Positions 22,875 to 31,209 of a stretch of DNA of 49,235 bases are shown in pieces. The notes under the pieces were generated by a model. It saw nothing but the letters and a program-made list of their open reading frames with translations, was not told where the DNA came from and made no database searches. Source of the stretch: Croceibacterium_A sp965977975 (GTDB taxonomy: Bacteria > Pseudomonadota > Alphaproteobacteria > Sphingomonadales > Sphingomonadaceae). The stretch lies in contig CBHCZH010000006.1 in assembly GCA_965977975.1 (NCBI GenBank), forward strand, positions 1 to 49,235. Reading direction: 5' to 3'. How positions within the stretch are numbered: the stretch's first letter is position 1; each line of letters starts with the position of its first letter. Both the position numbers and the translations under genes were made by a program.

Positions 22875-23243
22875 GATCGGTGGAGCTTCGGGCGGAGGTG
22901 GAGCTGGTGCCGGGTCGGGTCGCGGCTCAGCGCGCCGACGCGCAGCTGTCGCCGCGGCGGCGACAAGGCGCCAGCCGTTCGAACCTGCGGGTATCGCGCG
23001 GGCTCCGGCGGACCGGGCGAGCCTCGCGACTGCCTGCTCAGCCGTCAATCTCCCACGGATGGCAGGTACCCTACGGTTGGCCACATCCTGGTCGGCGATC
23101 ACGATGCTGGAGCCGGTCTGGCGGGCGATCGCGACTGCCACGTCGGCGGCGCGGCCGGCGGGCACATCGATCCGCGCGCTCTCCGCTGCAGCGGGAGCGG
23201 TGGCGACGATTGCCGCGAGGCCGATCCACCAGGCGGAACGCAT
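22872..23243 (-). CDS. STN-domain N-terminal half of the interrupted FecA-like receptor
   Basis: This 123-residue frame has a signal peptide (MRSAWWIGLAAIVATAPAAA) and the secretin/TonB short N-terminal (STN) domain: ARIDVPAGRAADVAVAIARQ, then VRRVPAIRG-like VANRRVPAIRGRLTAEQAVA. A Pro/Ala-rich linker follows, ending PPPPEAPPI before TAG. In FecA-type receptors this domain signals substrate arrival to the FecR anti-sigma regulator in the periplasm. It starts two bases after the fecR-like gene ends, so the operon order is sigma, FecR, receptor. As a free 123-residue protein it could still be exported and might still touch FecR, but this is speculation. Confidence 0.8.
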   Translation of the reverse strand: MRSAWWIGLAAIVATAPAAAESARIDVPAGRAADVAVAIARQTGSSIVIADQDVANRRVPAIRGRLTAEQAVARLARSAGARAIPAGSNGWRLVAAAATAARRRAEPRPDPAPAPPPPEAPPI

Positions 23244-23245
23244 GC

Positions 23246-24211
23246 CTATCGTGCCCCGATCTCCCAAGCTTCGCCGTTGTGCCGCACCGACACGCCCAGG
23301 AGCGGACCAAGCGCCCGCGGGTCTCTGCGCACGGGATCGATCGCCAGGCTGCCCGAAACGCGCCGATCGGTCGATCGCGCCGCTACGATAAACTCGATAC
23401 CGGTCATGCGGGAGAGATCCACGGCAACGTCCTCTAGACGAGCGTCCTGGAAGGACAAGCGACCTTCGCGCCACTCGCCGACCTCGCCCGCCGGTACAAC
23501 CGAAAGCCGGTACCGGTCTGAACCCGTTGCGCTGGTCAGCCGCTGACCCGGCGATACCCGCACGTTCTGGCGCGCCGGGTTGAACACCACGGCGCCTTCG
23601 GAAACCGCCAGCGCCATTCCGCCCGGAGTATGCTTCACGTCAAAGATGGTGCCGACGTCGACTAGCGTGTCTTCACCCACAGCCAGCGTGAACGGCGCAT
23701 CCGGGTCGTGATCGAGAGTGAACAACGCCTGCCCCTGCTCGAGCGAGGCAGAGCGCGGATTGCGCCGGTCGAGCACGATGCGGGAAGCCCCGGCAAGCTC
23801 GATGCGATCCCCGCCTTCGAGCTCGACGACGCGCACCTCGCCGGGCTCTGTCTCGATCGCGTAGGTGGCAGGGCGCGCCTGCCAGACGCCGAGGACGACC
23901 GCTACGGCCACCGCGGCAGCGATGGCGCCGCCAAGCCAGCGTCGGCGCGGCGCGGCAAAACCCGGTTCGTCGTCATTTTGCGCCAAAGGCACCGGCGGCA
24001 ATGCCTCGGTTGCGTCCGCAACCGATGCCATGACTTCGTCGTAGGCGCGGGCGTGCAGCGGATCCTCCTCGAGCCACGCCGTGAAGGCTTCCCAGTCCTC
24101 GAAGCCCGGCTCGCCGGTGCGCACCGCCCAGGCGACGGCTTGTTCGCGGATAACTTCGTCAAGCGCCATGCCACGGGCCTCCTGCGAAGAAGACGGAGAC
24201 GATTGGCTCAT
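23246..24211 (-). CDS. FecR-family transmembrane anti-sigma regulator
   Basis: This 321-residue protein has an N-terminal DUF4880-type domain (REQAVAWAVRTGEPGFEDWE, HARAYDEVMASVA), one membrane segment (WLGGAIAAAVAVAVVLGVW, about residues 91-109) and a periplasmic FecR domain (GEVRVVELEGGDRIELAGAS). A C-terminal STN-interacting region, FQDARLEDVAVDLSRMTGIE, follows. It relays receptor occupancy to the sigma factor encoded upstream. Its ATG overlaps the sigma gene stop (ATGA), and its stop lies two bases before the STN start. It appears intact although its receptor is broken. Confidence 0.92.
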   Translation of the reverse strand: MSQSSPSSSQEARGMALDEVIREQAVAWAVRTGEPGFEDWEAFTAWLEEDPLHARAYDEVMASVADATEALPPVPLAQNDDEPGFAAPRRRWLGGAIAAAVAVAVVLGVWQARPATYAIETEPGEVRVVELEGGDRIELAGASRIVLDRRNPRSASLEQGQALFTLDHDPDAPFTLAVGEDTLVDVGTIFDVKHTPGGMALAVSEGAVVFNPARQNVRVSPGQRLTSATGSDRYRLSVVPAGEVGEWREGRLSFQDARLEDVAVDLSRMTGIEFIVAARSTDRRVSGSLAIDPVRRDPRALGPLLGVSVRHNGEAWEIGAR

Positions 24212-24735
24212 ACCTCATCGATCCGCTCCTTCAGCTCGGCGAGCGCCTTATAGGCCCGCCTGAGGTCGCTCTCGACGGTACTGAGGCTCACACCGAATTC
24301 CTCGGCCAGAAGACGCTGCGCGATGCCGTCGACACGGTGGCGGCGGAAGATCGCCGCAGGCCGGGATCCGAGGGCGTTGAGCGTTTCCAGAACCAGCCGT
24401 GTGTGCTCACGGCCGATCAGATGACGTTCGGCGGATGGCGAATCGGAAACGCCCGACACGGTGCCGTCGTTTGCGTCGCTCCATTCATGTTCGCGCCGTT
24501 GCGCCTGCCGGGCCGAGCGGAACCGGTCGATCATCAGGGAGTCCGCGGTGCGGAAGAGATAGGAGAGCGGCGAGGCGATGGGGCCGGCGTTCCGCGCCGA
24601 GATCTTCAGCCAGATCTCTTGCAGCACGTCCTCGGCAGCCTCGCCCGCCCCGCGCGCGACGAGAAAGCGCAGCAGGCGATCGCGATTTGCGAGGAAGGCC
24701 GCTTCGAGACCCCCGCTGGAGCTATCCTCCGCCAC
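24208..24735 (-). CDS. FecI-family ECF RNA polymerase sigma factor
   Basis: This 175-residue protein begins at GTG 24735. Region 2 is recognisable in RLLRFLVARGAGEAAEDVLQ and SYLFRTADSLMIDRFR. Region 4 is in PAAIFRRHRVDGIAQRLLAE and VSLSTVESDLRRAYKALAEL. FecI-type factors direct RNA polymerase to the linked receptor operon when FecR signals substrate. The four-base overlap with fecR supports one operon. With the receptor interrupted, the factor may be unregulated or act on promoters elsewhere. Confidence 0.92.
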   Translation of the reverse strand: MAEDSSSGGLEAAFLANRDRLLRFLVARGAGEAAEDVLQEIWLKISARNAGPIASPLSYLFRTADSLMIDRFRSARQAQRREHEWSDANDGTVSGVSDSPSAERHLIGREHTRLVLETLNALGSRPAAIFRRHRVDGIAQRLLAEEFGVSLSTVESDLRRAYKALAELKERIDEV

Positions 24736-24981
24736 TCCCCTCCAGACTCCGTTTCCGGCGCCGGCAAATAGGCATCTCGAACCGCAATGGGAAGTGAACG
24801 AGGTCCTTCCCGCGCCATAACTCGCACCTTTATCCTCGGTCCGCAGCCTATGGATTATTACGCCGGTCGATAGTCGGAGCGAAGACGCCGCGCCGCATCA
24901 TGATCAGAGTCTCGCTCGGACGCGGCTCACTACTGCGGGGTGCTTGAGAGCCCATGGTGAACGCCCGGTAGCGTTCCAAGT

Positions 24982-26271
24982 CTAAGGCGCGGGCGTAATC
25001 TTCAGGATCGCGCCCGCAGTCTCGTCGGTCAGCAGGTAGACCGCTCCGTCGGGCGCGACCCGCACGTCACGGAAACGCTGGCCGAGATTGCCGAGCATCG
25101 CCTCGTTCGCCACCACGTGGCCGTCGGGGGCGAGCTCGAGCCGCACGAGCGAACGGTTCATCATCGCGATCAGCAGGTTGCCATCCCAGCCCGGGAACAT
25201 GGCGCCGCGATAAACCGCGATGTTGCCCGGATTGTGCGAGGGCGGGCCGAATGCCCACACCGGATCGATCATGCCCTCGACATCACGCACGCCCTTGGCG
25301 GGCGGCTGACCGTTGTAATGGTAGCCTTGCGTGACGTCCGGCCAGCCGTAGTTGCCGGCGCGCTCGATGCGGTTGACCTCATCGCCGCCGCGCGGGCCGA
25401 ACTCTGTCTCCCACATCGTCCCGGTCTCGGGGTCGATCGTCAGCCCGGTCGGATTGCGATGCCCGGTCGACCAGATCTCGGGCTGAACGCCCGGAACCGA
25501 AGTGAAGGGATTTTCCCTCGGTACGCTGCCGTCGAGGTTGAGGCGCAGCACCTTGCCGAGGTGGTTGCCCATGTCCTGGACCAACTCGCCGTAGTTGCGA
25601 TCACCGCTGGTGACGTAGAGATAGCCGTCCTCGCCGATCGCCATCCGTCCGCCATAGCTGCCGAACGCCGGGCCCTGCCCGCAACAGCGCGCCGGGATCG
25701 GCAGCGCGCCATACCAGGGCTCGGCGACGAAAATGTCCTCGACTTCGGTCAGCCTGTAGCCCCCGTCCCACTTGGCCCGCATCACCGCCATCGCGGAGTT
25801 GGCCTGCGGCGTGGGATTGTTGCCGACATCGGGATGCGACTTGCTGTAGGCGAGGTACAGCGTGCGATTCGTAGCGAAATCGGGATGGAGCACGATGTCG
25901 GTCAGCCCGGCGATGCCCGCGCTGATCATCGTGGGCAGGCCTTCGATGGGCTTGGGATCGAGCACGCCGCCCCGGATCACGCGCAACCGGCCCGGACGCT
26001 CTGTCACCAGCATGGCGCCGTCGGGGAGGAAAGCGAGCGCCCAGGGGTGGTTGAGCTCCCTGGCAAACACCTCCACATGCAGCTTTGCGTCGGCGGTTTG
26101 GACGTCCCACGGACCGGCACCGAGCGGCGGAGTCGGCGGCGGGCCCTGGCGCGGCGGTTGAGGAGCCGCGGAAGAAGCATTCGGCCGGGCAGTGGGCGAG
26201 TTTTGCGCCGAAAGAACGCCGCCGAAGCTGGCGAGCGCCACGCTCGCGACCAGTACCGCCCAGATTTTCAC
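24982..26271 (-). CDS. PQQ-dependent sugar (glucose/sorbosone-type) dehydrogenase, YliI-like
   Basis: Starting at GTG 26271 gives 429 residues with a signal peptide (MKIWAVLVASVALASFGGVLSA). This is better than the TTG-type start further upstream at 26328. A Pro-rich linker precedes a six-bladed propeller: LNHPWALAFLPDGAMLVTER, GLTDIVLHPDFATN, GQGPAFGSYGGRMAIGEDGY, GDRNYGELVQDMGNHLGKVL, WSTGHRNPTGLTIDPETG, TEFGPRGGDEVNRIERAGNY. These match the soluble PQQ-dependent aldose/sorbosone dehydrogenases, which oxidise sugars in the periplasm and pass electrons to the respiratory chain. The natural substrate cannot be told from the sequence. It is a single gene facing away from the QmcA pair. Confidence 0.9.
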   Translation of the reverse strand: MKIWAVLVASVALASFGGVLSAQNSPTARPNASSAAPQPPRQGPPPTPPLGAGPWDVQTADAKLHVEVFARELNHPWALAFLPDGAMLVTERPGRLRVIRGGVLDPKPIEGLPTMISAGIAGLTDIVLHPDFATNRTLYLAYSKSHPDVGNNPTPQANSAMAVMRAKWDGGYRLTEVEDIFVAEPWYGALPIPARCCGQGPAFGSYGGRMAIGEDGYLYVTSGDRNYGELVQDMGNHLGKVLRLNLDGSVPRENPFTSVPGVQPEIWSTGHRNPTGLTIDPETGTMWETEFGPRGGDEVNRIERAGNYGWPDVTQGYHYNGQPPAKGVRDVEGMIDPVWAFGPPSHNPGNIAVYRGAMFPGWDGNLLIAMMNRSLVRLELAPDGHVVANEAMLGNLGQRFRDVRVAPDGAVYLLTDETAGAILKITPAP

Positions 26272-26432
26272 GCTGTCCCATCCCGTCCGGCTGTAGTTGA
26301 TTTTGTCCGCTCTTAAGCGGGCGGGCAACGCAAGACAACCGGCGGAGGCAGAGTCCCCGTCCGCTTTTGCTTTGCGCCGGTTGCACCGCGGGCTACCATG
26401 CGCCGATCGTTGCTCTCGGGGGAGGATGTTGG

Positions 26433-27407
26433 ATGGGGCCGTTCCTGATCGCGCTGCTCGCGCTGGTTTTCGTATTCCTGCTGATGGGGGTGCGGGTGGT
26501 CCGTCAGGGCTTTGTCTACACCATCGAGCGGCTCGGAAAGTTTACCCTCGCCGCCGAGCCCGGCCTGCACCTGATCATTCCGTTCATCGATAGAGTCGGC
26601 CACAAGGTCAACATGATGGAGCAGGTGCTCGACATCCCCGGACAGGAGATCATCACCCGCGACAACGCGATGGTCGGGGTCGACGCAGTAGTCTTCTTCC
26701 AGGTTCTCGATGCCGGCAAGGCCGCCTACGAAGTCGCCAGCCTCTATACCGCGATCATGCAGCTGACGACGACCAACCTGCGCACCGTCATGGGCTCGAT
26801 GGACCTCGACGAGACGCTGTCGAAGCGCGACGAGATCAACGCCAAGCTGCTTTCGGTCATCGACCACGCGACGAGCCCCTGGGGAGTCAAGATTACCCGC
26901 ATCGAGATCAAGGACATCCGTCCGCCGGCCGACATTTCCAACGCGATGGCCCGGCAGATGAAGGCCGAGCGCGAGAAGCGCGCGCAGATCCTCGAGGCCG
27001 AAGGCCTGCGTGCCGCCGAAATCCTGCGCGCCGAAGGCGAGAAGCAGGCCGCGATCCTCTCGGCCGAGGGCCGAAAGGAAGCCGCCTTCCGCGATGCCGA
27101 GGCGCGCGAGCGGCTAGCCGGGGCCGAGGCGGAAGCGACCCGGGTCGTCTCCGACGCGATCGCCACTTCGGGCACTCAGGCGCTCAATTACTTCGTCGCC
27201 CAGAAATACACCGAGGCCGTCTCGCAGTTCGCGAACTCGCCCAACGCCAAGACGATCCTCTTCCCGGTCGAGGCGACGCAGTTGATCGGCTCGCTCGGCG
27301 GCGTGGGCGAACTGGTCCGCGATGCGCTGGGCGGTAGCGGCGACAGCCGTCAACCGTTGCCGCGCCCGCCAGGGCGGGCGTCGGTGCCGCCGAGCGGAGA
27401 GCGCTGA
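26433..27407 (+). CDS. qmcA: SPFH/Band 7 membrane protein, QmcA-like
   Basis: This 324-residue protein starts at ATG 26433, seven bases after GGAGG; the open frame runs further upstream but without a good start. One N-terminal membrane segment (FLIALLALVFVFLLMGV) is followed by the Band 7 domain (VVRQGFVYTIERLGKF, GLHLIIPFIDRVGHKVNM, QEIITRDNAMVGVDAVVFFQ, LDETLSKRDEINAKLLSVID). A long Ala/Glu/Arg coiled coil follows (KAEREKRAQILEAEGLRAAE). Such proteins form large membrane cages or rafts and work with NfeD partners in membrane protein quality control. The NfeD gene follows with a one-base overlap (TGATG), which supports this. Confidence 0.93.
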   Translation: MGPFLIALLALVFVFLLMGVRVVRQGFVYTIERLGKFTLAAEPGLHLIIPFIDRVGHKVNMMEQVLDIPGQEIITRDNAMVGVDAVVFFQVLDAGKAAYEVASLYTAIMQLTTTNLRTVMGSMDLDETLSKRDEINAKLLSVIDHATSPWGVKITRIEIKDIRPPADISNAMARQMKAEREKRAQILEAEGLRAAEILRAEGEKQAAILSAEGRKEAAFRDAEARERLAGAEAEATRVVSDAIATSGTQALNYFVAQKYTEAVSQFANSPNAKTILFPVEATQLIGSLGGVGELVRDALGGSGDSRQPLPRPPGRASVPPSGER

Positions 27408-27853
27408 TGGACTGGCTCGAATCCCTCGACGCGCACTACGCCTGGCTCGCGCTCGGTCTCGTCCTTGCGGTCGCCGAGATTGTCATCCCTGGCGTGTTCC
27501 TGATCTGGCTGGCGGGCGCGGCGGTGATCGTCGGCATGCTGACCTGGTTCCTGCCGATCGGCGTCCCGCTGCAGATCGTCATCTTTGCCGCGTTGGCCAT
27601 CGTCGCGGTGTTCACGGGACGCCGCTATCTTGCAGCGAACCCAGTGATCCCGGCCGATCCGCTGATGAACGACCGCGGGGGGCGGCTGGTCGGCGAGATC
27701 GTCGTCGTGACCAGCGCGATCGAGCAGGGTGCCACCGGGCGAGTCCGCTGCGGCGACAGCGAATGGCTTGCCAAGGGCCCCGCGGCAGACCCCGGCGCCC
27801 GCATGCGAGTGATCGGCCACCAGGGCGCCGTCCTGCTGGTCGAGCCGGTCTAG
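27407..27853 (+). CDS. NfeD-like membrane protein, partner of QmcA
   Basis: This 148-residue protein has two or three N-terminal membrane segments (WLALGLVLAVAEIVIPGVFL, WLAGAAVIVGMLTWFLPIGV, LQIVIFAALAIVAVFTG) and a C-terminal OB-fold of the NfeD family (LVGEIVVVTSAIEQGATGRV, GARMRVIGHQGAVLLVEPV). The short NfeD1b/YbbK type lacks the protease domain and always pairs with a Band 7 protein, as here. Its ATG overlaps the qmcA stop. Confidence 0.92.
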   Translation: MDWLESLDAHYAWLALGLVLAVAEIVIPGVFLIWLAGAAVIVGMLTWFLPIGVPLQIVIFAALAIVAVFTGRRYLAANPVIPADPLMNDRGGRLVGEIVVVTSAIEQGATGRVRCGDSEWLAKGPAADPGARMRVIGHQGAVLLVEPV

Positions 27854-28018
27854 CCTGCTATTCGCAGAGGCACGGGGCCAGCGAGCTGGCTTTACCGCGC
27901 CCCGAACTCGCCCTGGCCGATTTGGCCGGCACAGGCGGCCCTTGCGATCGTTTGCCAACGTGCCGGAAGGGCTTCGCGTCCTTTCGCCGGCGTACCTGCA
28001 TCCCAGGAGAAGGCCGAC

Positions 28019-28417
28019 ATGATGCTCAAGGAAAAGCTGCTGCTGAAAGATAAGCCATCCTCGGCGATCGTCGCGGTCCGCGACATCGACCGTGCCCGCG
28101 ACTTCTATGCCGAAACGCTCGGGCTCGAGCCCGAAGATGGGGCCGGCGACGACATGCTCACTTTGCGGACGGGTGACACCAAGCTGATCGTCTACCAATC
28201 CGAGTTCGCCGGCACCAACAAGGCGAACGCCGTGACCTGGAACGCCGGAAAGGACTTCGACGCAATCGCCGAACAGCTCAAGGAGCAGGGCGTCCGCTTC
28301 GAGGAGTATCCCGACATGGGCATGGAAATTTCCGGCGGCGTCCACCGTTCGGGCGATTTCAAGACCGTCTGGTTCAAGGATCCCGACGGCAACATTCTTA
28401 ACATCGGCAACATGTAG
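28019..28417 (+). CDS. VOC-family (glyoxalase/bleomycin-resistance fold) protein
   Basis: This 132-residue protein has a VOC fold: AIVAVRDIDRARDFYAETLG at the start of the first module and TVWFKDPDGNILNIGNM at the end. Metal-binding-type residues are less clear. VOC proteins include lyases, dioxygenases and drug-binding proteins, so no reaction can be assigned. The start is ATG 28019, eight bases after AGGAGA; a second ATG follows at once. It is probably cytoplasmic and single-gene. Confidence 0.9.
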   Translation: MMLKEKLLLKDKPSSAIVAVRDIDRARDFYAETLGLEPEDGAGDDMLTLRTGDTKLIVYQSEFAGTNKANAVTWNAGKDFDAIAEQLKEQGVRFEEYPDMGMEISGGVHRSGDFKTVWFKDPDGNILNIGNM

Positions 28418-28444
28418 CGGCGGCCGAGCCGCTGAAGATGATTC

Positions 28445-29392
28445 CTACACCGGCTCGCGCTTGTCGCCGAAGCGGCCGTGCTTGCGGTAACGGGTCATCC
28501 ACTTGTCGAGGAACAGGCCGAGCGGGCGCGGTTGCACGCCGAGCGCGGTGCAGCCGGGCAGCGCGCCCGAAGCGACGTTGCCTCGCTTGAGCAGCTTCCA
28601 TTGATCCGAGTTCATGGGCGTGCCCGGCAGCGCCGCAAACAAGCCGGAAAGCGTATCCGGCACCGCGACGAACCCCCGCTCGCGCCCCTGAGCCGTGGCA
28701 ATGCGGCGATGCAACTCCTCCATCGTCAGCACTTCGGGACCGGCAAGCTCGAAAGTCTTGCCGCCGTGCTTGTCGGGATCGGACAGCGCGTTGGCGATGG
28801 CAGCGGCGGCATCGTCGACGAACAGCGGCTGCAGCTTCGCCTCGGCGCCGAACACCGGGAGCGCGGGAAGCGCCGCGATCAAGCCGGCGAACAGGTTCAC
28901 GAAATTATCGTCCTCTCCGAACAGGATCGAGGGACGTACGATCGTCGCCTTGGGGAAAGCGGCGCGGACCAGCGTTTCGCCTTCGCCCTTGGTCGCGGCA
29001 TAACCGCTGTCCGAGCCGGCGTCGGCGCCGATCGCCGAGATATAGACGAAAGCGCTCGCTCCTTGCCCGGCCGCGATTTCCGCAGCGCGGCCGGCACCTT
29101 CGGCCTGCACCGCGTGCTGGTCGCCGGTCCACGTGCCGACCAGGTAGACCGCGGCATCGGCGCCCTGCAGCACCGCTTCGAGGCTGCGCTGTTCGGTAAC
29201 GTTGCAGCGCGCGAACTGGATCTGCCCGAGCTCGGCAAGCGGCTTCAGCTGGAACGCGTTCTCAGGGTGACGCTCTGCGATCCGGAGGCGCGCGCCACGT
29301 CGCAACAGCTCCTCGGCCAGATGCGTTCCGAGGAATCCGCCGCCGCCGATGAGGACGACAAGCTTGTCTTCGAGCGGAGCGAGATGAGCCAT
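28445..29392 (-). CDS. NAD(P)-binding complex I NDUFA9-like protein
   Basis: This 315-residue atypical short-chain dehydrogenase/epimerase fold has a nucleotide-binding GGGGFLGTHLAEELLRRG near the N-terminus. Other landmarks are AAVYLVGTWTG, FVYISAIGADAGSDSGYAAT-like residues, TIVRPSILFGEDDNFVNLFA and FELAGPEVLTMEELHRRI. It matches the family of alphaproteobacterial homologues of the mitochondrial complex I subunit NDUFA9, which stabilises the enzyme near the quinone site. It is a single gene next to tRNA-Leu. The C-terminal region is poorly conserved in the family. Confidence 0.9.
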   Translation of the reverse strand: MAHLAPLEDKLVVLIGGGGFLGTHLAEELLRRGARLRIAERHPENAFQLKPLAELGQIQFARCNVTEQRSLEAVLQGADAAVYLVGTWTGDQHAVQAEGAGRAAEIAAGQGASAFVYISAIGADAGSDSGYAATKGEGETLVRAAFPKATIVRPSILFGEDDNFVNLFAGLIAALPALPVFGAEAKLQPLFVDDAAAAIANALSDPDKHGGKTFELAGPEVLTMEELHRRIATAQGRERGFVAVPDTLSGLFAALPGTPMNSDQWKLLKRGNVASGALPGCTALGVQPRPLGLFLDKWMTRYRKHGRFGDKREPV

Positions 29393-29574
29393 GGCCTTGT
29401 TCCAATCCTGCCGGTGTCACGGAGGTTTCCGCGCCCGGTGCCGTCGCGATGCGCAGGCCCATGCCGCATGGCGCAGGCACCCGCAAGCCGCTCGCTGGCC
29501 GTTGACATTCTGCCCGTCGCTTCGTAGTGGCGCGCCCCTACCTGCCGGCGGCCTTCCTAGGCCGCGCGGCCCGT

Positions 29575-29661
29575 GCCCAGATGGCGGAATTGGTAGACGC
29601 ACCGTCTTCAGGTGGCGGCGCTCGAAAGGGCGTGGAGGTTCGAGTCCTCTTCTGGGCACCA
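29575..29661 (+). tRNA. tRNA-Leu, anticodon CAG
   Basis: The acceptor GCCCAGA pairs with TCTGGGC and the CCA end is encoded (29659-29661). The anticodon stem CCGTC/GGCGG encloses loop TTCAGGT with anticodon CAG. A long variable arm (CGCTCGAAAGGGCG region) marks a class II leucine tRNA, and the T arm is GGAGG-TTCGAGT-CCTCT. Its 3' end is the likely attachment site of the adjoining integrase. Confidence 0.95.
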
Positions 29662-29694
29662 TTTATCCCTTTCAAGACATCCCAAAACGTCGAC

Positions 29695-29718
29695 AAAATG
29701 GCGGAATTCTGCCATTTT
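29695..29718. repeat. Inverted repeat just right of the attachment tRNA
   Basis: AAAATGGC (29695-29702) and GCCATTTT (29711-29718) are perfect arms around GGAATTCT. Its position between attL and the integrase fits a terminator for the tRNA or a binding site for recombination proteins. Confidence 0.45.
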
Positions 29719-29772
29719 CCGGCTGGCCATGTCCGACGTCATCTCACGAGATTTCAGACGGTGCCCCCAAAA

Positions 29773-29825
29773 ATGGGGCCACCATTTGGGGCCACCCGGC
29801 ACCCGAGCCAAAACCGTGGCCCCAT
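29773..29825. repeat. GGGGCCAC direct and inverted repeats upstream of the integrase gene
   Basis: GGGGCCACC occurs at 29775 and 29788 (13-base period). ATGGGGCCAC (29773-29782) and GTGGCCCCAT (29816-29825) form a perfect 10-base inverted pair. Such clustered sites near attL suit integrase arm-type or excisionase binding sites, or integrase autoregulation. Confidence 0.5.
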
Positions 29826-29890
29826 ATCGGTTTTTCCGAGGGTGAATCGCCTCGTCGTCGTCATGGCCGATGGAGTCGAAGAGGATAGCG

Positions 29891-31096
29891 ATGGCACTCA
29901 AGGATTTGGAGATTCGCGCGCTGAAGCCGACGGATCGGATTTACAAGAGAACTGACGAGCGCGGTCTGTACGTCGAGGTCAGGCCCGGCGGAGCAAAGCT
30001 CTGGCGGCTCAAGTATCGCTTCGCCGGCAAGGACAAGCGCATTGCCTTGGGCCCCTATCCCGAGGTCAGCCTGGCCGAGGCTCGCCGCAAGCGTGACGAG
30101 GCACGCCAGAAGCTGCGGGAGGGTATCGATCCTTTGGCCGAGCGTCAGCGCGAGAAGCTTTTGGCGCAGTTCGCCGCGGCCAACACCTTCGGGGACATTG
30201 CCAAGGAGTATATCGACAAGATGGTCGCCGAAGGCCGGGCTGACGCCACGACCTCCAAGGCGAACTGGTTGCTCGAGCAGCTCGCTCCGGTGGCCAAGCG
30301 TCCTATCGGCGACCTCAAGCCGGTCGATATACTGGCGGCGCTCAAGCGGATCGAAGCGAGAGGGAAGCACGAAACGGCCCGGCGATGCCGCTCGTTCGCC
30401 AGCCGAGTCTTTCGCTATGCCGCGGCCACCGGCCGCGCCGAGAGCGATCCGACCTCAATCTTGCGCGGGGCGCTGGTCGCTCCGAAGGTCACCCATCACA
30501 GCGCTATTCTTGAACCGGAGGCTGTCGGAGAGCTGCTGCGATCAATCGACGCCTATTCCGGCAATGCGATCACGCGTCTTGCTATGCAGATACTGCCGCA
30601 CGTCATGGCTCGCCCGGGCGAGCTGCGAAAGGCGCAGTGGTCGGAGTTCGATCTTCACAACGAGGTGTGGAAGATCCCACCCGAGCGCATGAAGATGCGC
30701 CGGCCGCATGCGGTGCCGTTGTCGCGCCAGGTGCTGGCCTACCTAGCCAAGCTGCACGACCTAACCGGACCCGATGGCTATGTGCTTCCAGCGTTCCACA
30801 CGTCGCGCCGGCCGATGAGCGAGAACACGATCAACCAGGCATTCCGGCGAATGGGTTACGCTGCGGGGCAGATCACCGCGCATGGTCTCCGGACGACTGC
30901 TTCAACCCTGCTCAACGAGAGCGGCAAGTGGAGTCCGGATGCAATCGAGCGCTCGCTCGCCCATGCCGACACCAACGCTATTCGCGGGATCTACAATCGC
31001 GGCTTCTATTGGGAAGAGCGCGTCGCCATGCACCAATGGTGGAGCGACTACCTCGACCAGTTGCGCACAGAAGTGAAAGGGACGGTCAGGGCATAG
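29891..31096 (+). CDS. P4-type tyrosine recombinase (integrase)
   Basis: This 401-residue protein starts at ATG 29891 with GAGGA before it. The N-terminal DUF4102-type domain has GLYVEVRPGGAKLWRLKYRF and the signature ALGPYPEVSLAEARRKRDEA. The catalytic residues of tyrosine recombinases are visible: R241 (MARPGELRKAQW), H331 and R334 (AHGLRTTAST), H358 and nucleophile Y368 (RGIYNRG). It integrates the island into the 3' end of tRNA-Leu 230 bases upstream and probably excises it with the AlpA-type protein at 38766-38978. Confidence 0.95.
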   Translation: MALKDLEIRALKPTDRIYKRTDERGLYVEVRPGGAKLWRLKYRFAGKDKRIALGPYPEVSLAEARRKRDEARQKLREGIDPLAERQREKLLAQFAAANTFGDIAKEYIDKMVAEGRADATTSKANWLLEQLAPVAKRPIGDLKPVDILAALKRIEARGKHETARRCRSFASRVFRYAAATGRAESDPTSILRGALVAPKVTHHSAILEPEAVGELLRSIDAYSGNAITRLAMQILPHVMARPGELRKAQWSEFDLHNEVWKIPPERMKMRRPHAVPLSRQVLAYLAKLHDLTGPDGYVLPAFHTSRRPMSENTINQAFRRMGYAAGQITAHGLRTTASTLLNESGKWSPDAIERSLAHADTNAIRGIYNRGFYWEERVAMHQWWSDYLDQLRTEVKGTVRA

Positions 31097-31209
31097 CCCC
31101 ATTCGTGCTCAACCCGAGGGGGGAGCGACTGCAATGGGATTGTTAGGATGATGGCTGGTTCGGGCACGCTAGCTGGCTACGGCCGGTGAAAAGCACTCCG
31201 GAGCGCGCC

